Below are positions 1 through 11,900 of a DNA stretch of 64,000 nucleotides, piece after piece. The notes under the pieces were generated by a model. The model was not told the origin of the DNA. It worked only from the letters and a program-made list of their open reading frames with translations, and made no database searches. Each line of letters begins with the position of its first letter. Position 1 is the stretch's first letter. A program made the position numbers and the translations under genes. This DNA is from Massospora cicadina (taxonomy: Eukaryota; Entomophthoromycota; Entomophthoromycetes; Entomophthorales; Entomophthoraceae), in contig JAKSZP010000173.1 of NCBI GenBank assembly GCA_022478985.1, positions 1 to 64,000 of the forward strand, read 5' to 3'.

Positions 1-574
1 TATACACAATAAAGCCATTGGCTTAAAAGCCTTATCTCTTTTATTATTGACTTTTGGGGTTTACATTGGTATATTCAGAACAACAGTGACAATGTTTGGC
101 ATTACCAAGCAGGAGGTGGACTTTGAGAGTGAACTTGAGAGAACTATTGCCTCCTTATACTCCTTGTCTTGGAGTTAGGGCATGTTTCTCAAGGTAAGCA
201 TACTCACAACTTTCCTCTAAGGGGAGTTTATCCACAGCGCCTGTAGCACACGCACCAGAAGAATGGACTCAGGAACCCTATCCGCCCTTTGGTATTTGAC
301 TTAGGACCTGCTTACTAATTCATTTGTGGCTCATTGGAAGCAGCCAGTGCGTTATATCACCCAAACAAGGGGGAAGTTTTGATAAGTCTATTATATGCAT
401 GTGTTGGGAAGGCCCAGACCCTACTCTGATTTAATGTCATCAGAACATCATTGTCCCAACAAAGTGTAATCAGTCAGTCAGTGGACATACAAGCAGGGAG
501 AGCTCCACTTGCCACCTCAGATCCTATTATTGGTGCTCTTCTTTGAAAATTCCCCACTCCAACCAAGTGGATTC

Positions 575-1080
575 AGTGATTTGGCCACGGGTGTTTCACC
601 ATCAGACATCCCTATAAATACTGGCCATGGAACCACCAGTTCTTTTTTAAATGGGGCTTTTTTGCATTCATAACTTTCTTTTGGAAGAACCAGAGGGTTG
701 GCAGGGGTTGGAGGCTGAGAGATTAATTAAATGTTTTAGATATTTGGCCATGAAAGTTTCACTGGTGGCCACCCCTATAAATATCACTCAAGGAAGGCTA
801 AGTTTCCCTTTAAAAATGGGTTATCCTTCCATTGTCAGGCCTTTGTTCTTGAAAACTTGAGGATCAGCATGGGATTATACTCACGTTATTGATGAACCGT
901 TTCATATGTTTAGCCATGGATGGTTTACCTGTGATCATCCTTATAAATACTGTCCTTGAAGATTTTAACTCTCTGTTAAAAATGGCGGCTTTTTTAGTGC
1001 CACGCCTTTGCTTTTTGGGAAACTTGAGGGTCAGCAGGAGTTGATCCTAATATCTTAATCAAAATACATCCAATAAACTT
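575..1080 (+). repeat. Tandem repeat, about 165-bp unit, three copies
   Basis: Three head-to-tail degenerate copies begin near 583, 746 and 912 (periods 163 and 166). Each has a GGCCA/AGCCA start, a 'CCYTATAAATAYT' box about 30 bases later (at about 612, 775 and 940), then 'TTTAAAAATGG', and ends in 'CTTGAGGRTCAGCAKGR'-like sequence. A worn fourth copy may follow at about 1125-1270. The repeat sits in the 5' part of chromovirus A, before the protease. The recurring TATAAATA box makes a repeated promoter-like element possible; that role is inference only. Confidence 0.7.
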
Positions 1081-1260
1081 CACATTTCATAAGTTTATCC
1101 CCCAAAACAATGTGAACCCTCAGTGGAAGGGAGTCTCACCATCTTAACAATAGATAAAAATACGCAAATAGCTTTCAAGTCAGGTTTGATGCCTGTGCAT
1201 CCCCAAAACTCCATTTTTTAATGGAAGCTTCATAAATACAGATGAGCCTTTCAGAAGCTC

Positions 1261-1690
1261 TTGCAGGTCCATCTTGGAACCATTTTTGTTAATCACAATA
1301 CTTCTGGTAATCCTTGGCTGACCCTCAACATGATTTTCCAAGCTCAGAAGGTTGAGAAAGGACTAAGATTACAATATGCTGGTAAGTATGCTACTGCAGA
1401 AGGTACTGTGGGGCATGTACCCTCAGTGGTGAGGGTAAATTATCCTTCACCATTCTTTGCTGGGAAACATATCCTGGTGGTGATTATGCCAAATAAAGAC
1501 CCTATTGGTGAACTGTTAGCTCTATTGGTTATTAATATTGACTACTATGGTTATTTTCTGCTCTCTGCTACTTTTTATCCCCCTAAGGGAAGTTTAAAAC
1601 AACAATTTTAGTGGATACTAGTTCCTCTGAGAACTTTCTTGACCAAGACAAAAAAGACTACCTTTAGTTAAACTACTTACCTGGTGGTAT
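1261..1690 (+). pseudogene. Chromovirus A gag end and aspartic protease remnant
   Basis: A 116-codon open stretch (1261-1611) reads into the protease after a +1 shift near 1590. The shifted frame shows LVDTSSSENFL (about 1600-1640), the degenerate form of the LLDTGA..NFI active-site motif of retroviral-type aspartic proteases; the catalytic DT is kept but the following G is lost. Proteases of this type cleave Gag-Pol. The stretch before the motif probably corresponds to the linker seen in chromoviruses B and F. It is non-functional because of the shift and the changed motif. Confidence 0.6.
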
Positions 1691-2189
1691 GGTTAGGGCA
1701 GGTGCTTATCAGGGTATATCTACTTTGAGTATTAAGGGTCTTATTGGTTATTAAATTGGTACATACCTTTTGTCTGACTACTTCTTGGAAATCAAAAACC
1801 TGCTGTAACCAATTATCTTGGGAGTGGTCTGGTGGCAATGGTTTGATACTAAAACCAATAGGAATGCTATTACCTAAATTTTGTCCTTAGGGATTAGTCT
1901 AGAATTAATAATTCCCATGACAAACAGCAGCACTTTGAGCAACATACGGCAGTGGCCCAATGTAGATAAGCTTAGTCTTGTGTCTCTTCTGAACCCACTT
2001 CATAAGCTTACCTTCCTCCCTGTTTGAAGGGTTTGGAGTCTTCATTTAATCGAAATTTAGCGAATGCCTTACCTGATCATTTGGAGTATAATTGTGATTT
2101 CAAACTCACAGTTGACCTGGTTCACATTTCCTCCCTAATCTTCCTATTGAATCTGCGGGAAGAGGCAGCATTGGATGTTTGAGTCACAG

Positions 2190-2790
2190 AGCAACTTTCA
2201 AAAGGGGACATTTTTCATTGTACCTCTCCGTTATGCTCACCACTACTCTTTGTGAAAAAGGCGGATGGTAATCTGCACCCATGCATAGATTATGGTAATT
2301 TGAATAATGTCACCATCCCCAATCTGCATCACAATCTACTGGAGGTAAAGATTGCCCTCTATGTGGAGAAGGTCACAGTTCTACAAGTTGGATTGCCTGA
2401 ACGCCTTTAACCAGATCTTTATCAGGAAGGATCAGAATTGGCTCATTGCATTCATACCAGGAAGGAGATGTTCCAATTCCAATCATACCTTTAGTCTCAA
2501 AAATATACCTGCAATTTTTCAATGTTGTATTGATGTGGCGTTGGGGGTTGTTGGGTGTATGCGCTGTGGCCTATATGGATGACATCTTAAACTTTTTTCC
2601 TGATCAAGCATCCCATGAGATTCACCTGCTGCAAGTGGTGGAGCATTTGAGAGCGGAAAAACTGACACTGAAGATCAGTAAGTGCGATTTTTTCAAGTAT
2701 CAGTTTATCTTCTCAGGCAACATAGTTTTTGACAAAAGGCACATGATCACTCAAGTTAAGGGGAAGGCTATTTGATATTGGCTACGCCCA
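2190..2790 (+). pseudogene. Chromovirus A reverse transcriptase
   Basis: RT motifs appear in order over several frames: LLFVKKADGNLHPCIDYGNL (about 2237-2300), FYKLDCLNAFNQIFIRKDQN (about 2378-2435), SLKNIPAIFQ, then the catalytic YMDDI at about 2572-2586 and a thumb region ending SKCDFF (about 2680). The YMDD box is intact although frames change at least three times. Ty3/Gypsy RTs copy genomic RNA in the virus-like particle. The match is to the family by motif order; the copy is clearly dead. Confidence 0.85.
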
Positions 2791-2799
2791 CCTCTGTTA

Positions 2800-3385
2800 A
2801 AGAATTGAGAAGCTTTTTGGAAACTTGAACCTTTTTTAGGAAGTTCACACCAAATTTTTCAGAGGCAGCAGCACCCTTGTATAAAGCCAGAGTGGCAAAT
2901 CTCATCTGTAGCCATCTACCATGGAGCACGCCTTTCAGGCTGTGAAGTTCACCTTGCTCTCCACGTCAGTACCACATCACATGGATCCTGATAGTGAGTT
3001 TACAGTGGCTAGCGACGCTTCCAATTTTCTATTGCTGCCAATCTGTTACATTTGGGCAAAGACAGATTGAGAATCATGTAGGATATCTTTCCTGTAAGAT
3101 GTTCTTACCTATGTTGAATTAAGCTGTATATGACAAAGAACTATTAGTGGTAGTGGAAGCACTAACCTATTGGCACCATCATCTTCATTGTCCTTCCTAG
3201 CAATTAAAGGTTCATACTAACAATAAGGTTTTACTATACTATCAGCCCCTCATGTCCTGACCCCACGTCAAACTCGCTGGCATGAGACCCTTACCCAATT
3301 TGTTCTTTCATATGTTTTTATGAAAGGCAAGGAGAAAAGATTAGCTGATGCCTTAAGTTGGAATCCCACCTTAGCTCCTGACCCT
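2800..3385 (+). pseudogene. Chromovirus A RT connection and RNase H remnant
   Basis: Downstream of the RT, short readable pieces follow the expected order: a connection region (about 2800-2980), FTVASDASNFLL (about 2998-3035; the TDAS motif with the first catalytic Asp kept), a stretch corresponding to YDKELLVVVEAL (about 3130-3165; catalytic Glu), and a worn 'KALLYYQ' segment near 3225. RNase H removes the RNA strand from the hybrid. Several stops break it. The call rests on motif order and position. Confidence 0.65.
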
Positions 3386-3654
3386 AGGAAGTGGAGATGA
3401 TAAACGCCCACATGGTGATTCCCCTGGGTAAGATTATATGCAAGCAACCCTCTCCTGGTAATTGCGCTCCTGTTCTCACTTCTCTGGAGAATCTAGAAGA
3501 GTATGGTATGTTCAGAAATGTTGTCATCTCACAATCATTTCCATTGAATATACCCAAGTACCTGCTAAATGCCAATTGAATCAAGAGGATCTAATGAAGG
3601 GGTACTATAAAAAGGACAATATGGTATGGTTCCAGGGACACTTATGAGTTCCCG

Positions 3655-4345
3655 CTGGGATTCTTTGCCTGGAAATAATCAAGAAACACCATGATGAAAT
3701 AACAGTGGGGCACCCTAAAAAGGTAAAGAATTTTGGAGCTTATCAGCTGCATTTATAACTGGAAGGGATTATAGCACTGGTTGCTAAGTATACTAAAGAG
3801 TTCCTTGTTTGTAACGGTCGAAATCAAATAGTCAGCCCCTTGCTGGCTTGTTTTTACCTACCCAAAAAGCAGAGGTTTCTTAAACCTTTCTTCCACTAAA
3901 TATTATTGTGGAACTGCCCCTCTATGAGGGGCATGATGCTATCATGGTGGTGGACCGTTTCATTAAGTTCTCCAATTTCATTCCACGTCACAATACATTA
4001 ACAGCAGCTCAGATAGCCAGGTTATTTGTTTCCGACATTTTCTCCACCCATGGGGTTCCTCAAGAGATCATTAGTTACCGTGGGACACAGTTTACATATT
4101 AATTCTGAGAGGAGATGTTCAGGATCCTCCAGATTCGCCAGTGCCATTCTACTGCCTTCCAACTTCAATCTTATAAGCAGGCTGAATGAGTAAACTAGTG
4201 CTTGGAACAATTTTTGCAGTGTTACATGGCTGTTGATCACTAAAACTGGGCCTCACATCTCCATTTAGCACAGTTTAGTTATAACAATGCCTAGAATTAT
4301 TTTATTGGCTATTCTCCCTTATTTGACACCTATGCTTATAATCAC
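3655..4345 (+). pseudogene. Chromovirus A integrase (zinc and catalytic domains)
   Basis: The N-terminal HHCC zinc domain is recognisable as KKHHDEITVGHPKK followed by FLVCNG (about 3680-3825); the second Cys is lost. The catalytic core (3908-4102) reads GHDAIMVVDRFIKFSNFIP ... FSTHGVPQEIISYRGTQFTY. In related integrases the last part is VSDRGTQF, so the second catalytic Asp is replaced by Tyr here. The domain would insert the cDNA into the host genome. The missing residues and the stop after TQFTY make it inactive. Confidence 0.8.
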
Positions 4346-5000
4346 TCATTTAACATGGAGCTCATTTGTGGGTCCAAAGTGGAAGCAGTGGTGGACTTTG
4401 ATAAGTTCATTAAGGAAGTACACACGGAGGTAAATACCAATTTGGACGCGGTCATGAAGGCCTACAAGGAGAACGTGGATGTGAAAAGAAGGGTAAGACC
4501 AGAGTATAAGGAAGGGAACTCTGGTGACGTTGGACGCCAGGAACAACTCACTCAAGCAGCCGTGCAAGAATCTGGTACTGAAGAGGATATGACCCTCCTA
4601 TATTGTCAGAAAGGTGGACCATGCCTCAAGCCAGCTGGTTCTAAAGAAGTTCTGAATTTTTCAAATTTTCATGAGAGCAAGTTGACCCAGTTTTAGGGAT
4701 CTCCTCATGAGACACCAGAGTCATATCTTGTGGATGGAGAGCCAGCGGGAAGTGGAGGGGATTGTGGCATCTCATCAGGTGAAAAAATGCTTGAATACCT
4801 GGTATCTTGAAAGGGAATTGATGCTGCAGAGAATAGCTTGGTTCCACCTTGAAATTGTGCTTATGCTTGAGACTTATTTACCTCATTTCTCAAGCATTTA
4901 CCTAAGGCCGCTGGTACCAAGTCCACATCTTTAATTGCATCTATGAAGTTACCCTCAGCATATAAGAACTTTTCTCTTGCTGACGCCCCTGGGGAGAGGT
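4346..5000 (+). pseudogene. Chromovirus A integrase C-terminus and chromodomain
   Basis: A readable frame (4355-4696) covers the integrase C-terminal region (KVEAVVDFDKFIKEVHTEV ...). After a frame change, a chromodomain follows at about 4745-4900: VEGIVASHQVKKC in one frame and EYLVSWKGIDAAENS-like sequence in another, matching the EVExIL...YLVKWKGY...TWEP pattern. Chromodomains guide chromovirus integration to marked chromatin. A short conserved tail, LPSAYKNFSLADAPG, then leads to the presumed 3' LTR border. Confidence 0.7.
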
Positions 5001-5024
5001 TGGGCCAATAAGACTGGAAAGTAA

Positions 5025-7050
5025 TGTCATGTTTCATGACATTACTTCTGAAGTGATATTTCAGGATAAGGAGGAAATGAGCAAGGCCAAAGTGGTCATG
5101 TTGGCCTCCCTCCCTAGTCTCAGATACACCATAAAATAAACGCCGGGGTTACGGCCAATAAAGCCCAGATTAATCCCAGGAATTACGTGATGGAATCCAA
5201 GACAAACATTGATGAGATTGAAAATTTCCCACAAAGTGTAAATTAGGAGAGTTTGTTTTGTCTAATTTCAGATGCAAATTAATTCATTTATAAAATATAC
5301 TATCACTGAAATATGGCAGTGTGCAGTTGGTATCAAAGTCCTGAGTTCAAGCATATTTAAAAATATAAAAATTCCATCAGTGATAATCTCATTCTATTGG
5401 CCTGAGTAAAATCTAAGCCCTAAAAGATTTATCAGGGTAAAGATTTAATTTTCTCATAATAGTTTTTCCCCAACAAATCTCTCTGCTATTTGTCTCTTCT
5501 CCTTTTATAAAGCTTTTATTATTTTCAATAATTCATGATACCTTTTGCTGGCCTCACCATGTAACTCCTTCTAATAGCTACCCAGGTTATATATTCAAGA
5601 TATAAATCTTGGTCTTTTTGCAAAGTTATGTTCATTCCTTATTTTTTAATACTCTTATTATGGAGAATTATAGACAACTTCCTTACAGATGAGCTCTGCA
5701 AGTGAATAGTAAACCCATAAGACTACCAAAACAGATTCTGAAGGTTAAAAATACCTTCAAGGATTCAAAGATTATTTAGTCCAAAGGAAGTTCACTAGTC
5801 TTACCTAAAAAAGAAGAGTGCTCCTATGTAATCTACAATTTTTTCCTGGATTCATTAACCAGTCACCCCAATAGTCCAGAAATTGCCAGTTAAATGTCCA
5901 CACTGATGTTTGCAGAATCCATTCAACTAGTGGAAGAATGTCTTGTTTGACGACTATTAGTATATTTGAGGTTGGTCAACCTTGGAGTATATACCATACC
6001 ATTTTGGGATGAGAAGCAAATTATAGGAATGTAAGACAAAACCCAAGTCCTAAAGCTAAAAATTTACTGCGCATGATATGATATGCTGTTACTACATGAT
6101 ATAAATTCACTGTTCTCTTGTCTGGACTGAGCCATGGTGCGTGACTCCACATATATTTATATCTTAATAACGCAATAGTAAAATATGGCATGACTGTATT
6201 CAAAACTACATAGTGGTGCTGATAGCAATATGTATACCACTATGCTAACAAACCCTTTTGCAAGTCAACTTTTTTCCTCAAAGATAATTTATAAATCCAA
6301 GGTTTTATTAAATGTAGGATGTTATGATATTTTTTATTTAGTGTAATTATAATTAGTTCCACAGAATAAGAATTTTGATGTGCTCACTCTTCATATTTTA
6401 ACCTCTCAATCCATCCACTAGGACCACTGGAAAGCCCCTTTAACTTTTATAGGTGGTCACAATTGTGATGTCCCTTATTATGGAAGTACTGGCAGCCATG
6501 GGTGGTATCTCACAAGAGGCACCCAGAGTCCCTAATATATCAACCAACCAATGATGATCAGCTTGAAATAAACCAATTTTCAGCTTTATGGCAACTTCCC
6601 CAAAGGCTTTAATGAGCTTGACTTGAACTTTGAAAATTATGTTTTTTTAAAATGATGATGATAAAAAAATCTAATGGGTGGCTAGCTCCTGAATGTTGGG
6701 AAACGAATCTTCATGGCACCTGAAACATCCAATAGTAGTCAAGTTTATAAGAGCGAACTGGGATCTTCCTCTCACTCATCTTTCAGAACAAAATTTGGCA
6801 CTATATGAAACTGTATTAAGTTGGTACCAGTCCTGAGTCTGTATCTTGATGTCTTAACAATGTTCCTTAATTGATAATTCCCATACCTCAAACCTGGTAA
6901 ATCCTATTTGCGAGTTGCTAAGATGGCAGTGCCATGCGGACTATGGATTTTATTGTGGGTACAAAACTACCTTCAATGGAAGCCTAGTCTTTCCTTGGCA
7001 CATCGTTTCTTTGACATAATGTACCAATCACTCAATACCGTGATTGGTGC
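5025..7050 (+). repeat. Long terminal repeat, left copy (pairs with 18.1-19.5 kb)
   Basis: The repeat starts 33 bases after the chromodomain tail with TGTCATGTTTCATGACA, a short perfect inverted repeat. Blocks at about 5298-5345, 5690-5810 (GCTCTGCAAGTGA...), 6430-6560 and 6650-7010 align with 18378-18430, 18475-18600, 18880-19020 and 19120-19440 in the same order and orientation. The left copy is longer because of extra AT-rich sequence near 5380-5690 and 5880-6400. By position it is the 3' LTR of A and may also serve as the 5' LTR of B. Outer borders are approximate. Confidence 0.55.
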
Positions 7051-9339
7051 ACTGTTCAATATCTTATTGCCTTAGCACAAACCACCACCAACTAAATTCT
7101 TTTTGTCTTGATCAGAGCCTTTTAGACCTGCAGGTGATGAGTAATCATGATCAAGGCTTGAAAAACAGGTCCTATTGGTACATGCTGCACACCCCACCCC
7201 ATTCTCCTCAATGCCAACCACTTGTAATGTAATGGTGGTGAGATCCCCTTTGTGCCATTAGCCAATGTAGAAAGACAGGTTTGAGAGGGTTTTAATAGAA
7301 TTGAAATCACGCGTCATACTATCAGGGAATAGGAGGCCTTAGTTTAATAATAAACATTGACCATTATTAATGCATTGCTGTCAGGATTCGCCCTAATAGA
7401 TGTTAAGCCTCAGCCTTGGGTTTGTAATACATTTAATTTATTTTGGTAGATTCCAGACTATTTTATTATTGGTTTGGCAATCGCTATTATATTGAGATTA
7501 AGACCCAAAGTTATTAATTTTAATTTACCTAGCATTGAATGGTTAATAACGCCAAATTCACTGTTAAATGGATTCAGGATAAATCACCACATTTTTCTCT
7601 ACTGGCTGATAAGAAAGGTAAGAATGCCTGAGCTGAGTTGTTATTCATCCTGATATTAGGACTTATGATGTATTCAGTGTTTAACTTTTCTACCTACCTC
7701 ATTAACCACCTCACGCCACATATTATGCCTTGTGGCACCTATTCTACTTTTATATCTGTTGGCTTCTCTATGGCAGATAATGAGAACCACTTAACTGTGT
7801 TACCATTATCTCAGTATAGCTCTCATTGATGAAGCCTGATTTACTCCAACCCTGAGCTAAACTGTGCTTTTACCTTCTACATTACCAAATCTATTTCTAC
7901 CTTCACACGTGGTATACGCCTATATCTCGCCATCTGGAATATCCTGTTTCTTTATTTTATTTTATTCTTGATTCTATTCAGGTAAAATTTAAAATACCAT
8001 TTAATTCTTAATAAAGTCACACTTGATCTTATAATTTTTTTCATTTATTTTAGACTAGTTTTAACTAAAGATTTCCTGAACATTATGCAGGGATTTTGCC
8101 TGCTCAGATAGCAGAAATTGCCCCAACAACGCCAATTCTGTTGAGATATTGCCTATAGTTGACTAGAGATTCTTGTCTGTTTTGGTGAACAGAGATTGTC
8201 TCAATGACGCCCTTTCCATTGAGAGATTACTTATGAAAGAAGTACCCCTAAGAGATTCCGCTGGTGCTACCTATAACTAAGAATCGTTTAGCCTTTGAAA
8301 GACCAGACCTTTGAAATTAACAAAAATCCGAAAAATTACATAAAGATTTCAAGTATTAGATGCAAGGGTTAAAGTACGATAATCCCAACTCAAAGAACCA
8401 ATATTACTTCTACTCACAATCATGGCCTCTATGGTTATAATGCCAACATTGTAAGTTCACAAGTTGTTCTCATTATTCAGCTGTAGAACCCTCTCCCTAA
8501 CTTGGGGTCCATATTAAGTACTTATAATGGACTAACAACCTACTAGAATTTCCTCAACCTTGGTATAGCGGCGTTCCAAGAATCACTTAGTCCTGAAGCA
8601 GGCTCCCACTTGGCTAATGTAGTACTAGGAAACTTAGATAACGCCTTTTTGTAGCATGCATGATTTTGATGAAAACAGTCTTTTAATAGAGCAACAAGAA
8701 ATCTTATAAAAATACAACATCTTACAATCAGTCACTTGTCCTCACTCCTGACAGCGCCCTATAATGGTCAATAAAGATGTGACGCTAGATGACCAACCCA
8801 CTGATATTACAGGACCTGCGATCCTCGCCATTTCCCCAAGACAACTTAGTTGAATACCAGAAGTGTTGCATTCATGATAGTCAGCCTGGTGCTCCCTAGT
8901 GCCATTAAATAAAGTCAACTGAACAATTTGATACCACAAAACCGTTGCTCATGGTAGATACAAGTTTAAACAAGGCCCAATCTATCCCCTTTTTAAGTGA
9001 TGGTTTTTAAAGAATTGTTGAGGAAAATGGTACTTTCAGTAACTTGATAACCCCAAAGGTCTCCGCAACCCACTTGTCCTCAATGGAACAGATTAAGAAA
9101 AAATGCCAATTGAAAATCATCTATGAAAATCTTTCCTATATGCATTCTCTGTCTGACCCTAAGGAACAACAATTAGTTTCATTATATATGTGCGCGCATA
9201 TGCCATGCCCTTGTAATTTAAGAACAAGGGAAGAAGTCTAATAAATCATCATCTGATGCAAGCATGGGACATAGTGTCTGAATCATAAATGATCTGAATA
9301 AGCACAAATGCTCTTGTTTTTTATTTGTGGTACAAATTT
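7051..9339 (+). other. Presumed gag region of chromovirus B, unreadable
   Basis: This lies between the left LTR copy and the protease of B, where gag belongs. Open stretches are short (longest about 65 codons, 7638-7829 and 9044-9241) and none shows a zinc knuckle or a capsid motif I can recognise. The last 100 bases before the protease (FLFVVQILVGAQ, about 9318-9355) do resemble the linker before the protease of chromovirus F (FLFYISFPSESG). The gag assignment is by position only. Confidence 0.35.
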
Positions 9340-9700
9340 TAGTTGGAGCTCAAAGATTGACTGTGAATGTCATAGTAGACATGGGGGCAACCAGCAAAAT
9401 AAATAATCCTATAAGTGCAGCAACCCCTGATCTAGCTCTAAACTAGATCCTCATCTTTGAAGCTTCCCAAGTGCCATGGTTTACCTACCACTCCAATGAT
9501 TTTTGATGTTCACTGCAACAAAGCACACATTTTCTGCAAAGTTTTTGGCTATCACAAGACTTTTATGTCCTATGATTTTAGGGGTGAGATGATGGCGTTA
9601 ACAGACTGTTAACATTGACCTTGAGTGCAAGTTGATTGCCTTCTCATCCATTTATAAATTAGGAGAAATTTTATTGCTTGACACTTTGATGATAGGAAAT
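9340..9700 (+). pseudogene. Chromovirus B protease remnant
   Basis: The frame at about 9350-9420 reads RLTVNVIVDMGATSKINN. It aligns with ITVQALLDTGAAGNFIG of chromovirus F, so the active-site DTGA is DMGA here. The rest of the domain is worn and only positional. The motif and its distance to the RT identify it as the aspartic protease of the Gag-Pol precursor. Confidence 0.6.
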
Positions 9701-9948
9701 GAAGCGGACTTACTGGTGGAATACTCATCTACCTAAGTCCAACCTTAATTTCTCATCCTCCTAGCACTATTCAAGCTTTTTCAAGGAGATTTTTAACGCA
9801 GTGGGAGCTAACTTGCTTCCTTCAGACTCTGAATTCTACATTGACTTCTTCCTTACAATTAAATGAACAAAAATAAACTGCACACTGTACCCATACACAC
9901 TGGCAGAAGACTGGTCCAAAAAAGGCATGATGGATTACACGGACAAGG

Positions 9949-10640
9949 GTGTTTGTCCAAAAAGACATCACTTGTTTTGTTAACAGTTTTTTAAAACTCA
10001 ATGGCACATTCTGCACTGTGTGGATTAAAAATATCAAGCACCGTTACTTACCAGAACCACTGTCTCCTTTTATTGAAGGCCTTAATTGCAAAGGATATTT
10101 CCTGTCCAGAGTATTTTTCAAACTGGACCTAATGAACGCCTTCCATCAAGTCATGATAAAAGAGGGACAAGAATGGCTGACCGCAATGCACCAAACATGG
10201 CTCATTTAGTTTGAAGTTATGACGTTTATGCCAAAACATGTTGGCTATGCGTTGACTCCTTAACAATAAAGCCATCAGCAACCTGAAATTCCATGCAAGA
10301 TGGCCTATATGGATTACATTCCTATCCAATCCCCAATGCATATGAAGCGCATCAAAGACCTGGTGACCATCACCAAAGCATTGCAGAAAGCCAGACTATT
10401 TATGAAGCCATAAAAGTGCGACTTTTTATAAAAGTAAAGTGTAACATTGGGAAACCTAATCTAAGGAAGGGCATGTCAGCGCCATTTATACTAAAAGTAA
10501 CTAAATCATGGAACACCTCAATGTTGCAAAACAGATGCAGATTTTTCTAAATCCAGTTAACTCTTTGAATAAAAATTTCATCTACTATCTCAGAGATAGC
10601 CTCACCTCTGCACCCATGATGGGTAAAATGTGGCCTTAAG
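9949..10640 (+). pseudogene. Chromovirus B reverse transcriptase, catalytic box mutated
   Basis: The frame 9949-10209 contains FFKLDLMNAFHQVMIKEGQE, the same block as FLKLDLVNAFNQVRVARGQK in F and FYKLDCLNAFNQIFIRKDQN in A. The catalytic box reads AYMDYI at about 10303-10320, so the second Asp of YMDD is Tyr. Frames change near 10210 and 10290. It is an inactive Ty3/Gypsy RT. Confidence 0.75.
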
Positions 10641-11120
10641 TGGACCTTAGAGTGCCATAAGGCATACAATAAATTAGAAAATTTCACCTTTGCCCTATTA
10701 ATACATCATGCCTATGCAGACGAAACTTTTGTTGTTAATTGTGAAACTAAGACTTTTCCAACAGAGCAGAGTTGATTCAAGGTTATAAAAGGCTTAAACA
10801 AACGCCAACATACTTTTCCTAGAAATTCTTACCAATGGAGTGCTTATGGTCCATTTGCTATAAAGAGCTAGTGGCGGTGGCCTGGCCCCTTATGCATTGG
10901 CAATTATTTACTCCAAGGGTTTGAAACTGCCGTCATTATATGAACTAGATGCAAGTCACTAAACTACTATAAAAACCCCAGAAGATCGCCTACAGATAGT
11001 CAGATCCTATCTCAACCTGCTAAGTTTTGACTTTACATACAAGTTCATCCAAGGTCCCTTATAAATCCCCCATATGTCCACAGTCAAAATACTAGAATAA
11101 GACCTGACACAGCATTAAAT
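10640..11120 (+). pseudogene. Chromovirus B RNase H remnant
   Basis: Weak pieces follow the RT: ETFVVNCETKTF (about 10722-10757), a counterpart of KELVAVAWPL (about 10865-10895), and a segment corresponding to LNYYKNPRRSPTDSQ (about 10958-11000), which matches LLYYHKPQKLG... of F. Together these give the RNase H order D-E-D with much decay. The call depends on comparison with F. Confidence 0.5.
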
Positions 11121-11429
11121 TTACATTAACCATAATAACCCCTCAAAACCCAAATATAAACCCCACTCTATCTGCCATATCCACTTATTCCACAAACTCC
11201 CCCAATCAACTGAAGATCACAACTATGGTTGTACCAAACAAACTTTCCTGAAGCAGCCCTGAGCCTAGATAAAACAGTTGGATCTTTACTAAATGCTGTT
11301 CTCACATTGCAAGCTTCTGATTCCAAAGCCCTGGGACTTCTGTTAAAAATTAAATTCATGAAATCCTCTTCAGGGCGGTACTATGAAAATGATAGGGGGA
11401 AATGCTTCCAAGGGTGATTTTGGGCCTTT

Positions 11430-11900
11430 GCAAATCTTAAACCAATTCATAAGGGAGCATTACAACTCATGACTATGGGCCATCCTGGCGTTAAAAAAGT
11501 GCATCAGCTTATCTAAATGTGCCTATGACTGAATGGGACTAACCAAAAATGTCATCGCCTGAATAGAAAAATTCTTATTGTGTGCTTATTATAAACTTGA
11601 TAGAATGTTCTGTAACGTCATCCTGCGCCCGCTGCAACAAGCAGAAAGATCCTGGATGTCTTTCTCAGTGGACTTCATCACTGGCCTTCACACATCAAGA
11701 GGGATCAATGCAAACATAGTGGTGTTAACTATTACACCAAGTATGCAATCTTCACCTCATATACAGAAACAACAAAGGCGAAGACATGGCGCGGTTGTTC
11801 TTAACACATGTCTTCTCAATTTTGGGGCACAGCTTGATACTATTGAGGACCATGGTCCCCAATTCACCTCACAGTTCTAGGAGGCATTTTATGAAATCTT
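11430..11900 (+). pseudogene. Chromovirus B integrase
   Basis: A zinc-domain remnant (LMTMGHPGVKKVHQL, about 11466-11512) precedes a catalytic-core frame at 11578-11880: LRPLQQAERSWMSFSVDFIT carries the first catalytic Asp, and EDHGPQFTSQF carries the second (SDRGPQF type). Chromovirus F has PLQQAEGPWASISKDFI at the same place. Reading stops at 11880, and the third acidic residue falls in a decayed stretch. Confidence 0.75.

Larger units (their letters stand above)
1..5024 (+). mobile_element. Decayed Ty3/Gypsy chromovirus A (internal region)
   Basis: A + strand series of broken frames has the order protease, reverse transcriptase, RNase H, integrase, chromodomain, which is the order of Ty3/Gypsy chromoviruses. 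The left end lies outside the window. An AATAAA near position 10, followed by a short readable gag-like stretch at about 100-178, suggests the window opens near the 5' LTR/gag border. Frameshifts and stops occur every 100-300 bases, so no intact protein can be made. The tail after the chromodomain (LPSAYKNFSLADAPG, about 4945-4990) resembles that of chromovirus F (LPERHKNYALAHAPG), so A and F are the same lineage. Confidence 0.85.

Noticed and set aside
5025..5041. TGTCATGTTTCATGACA as a regulator operator
   Set aside because: It sits exactly at the expected LTR start; short inverted repeats at LTR ends explain it.
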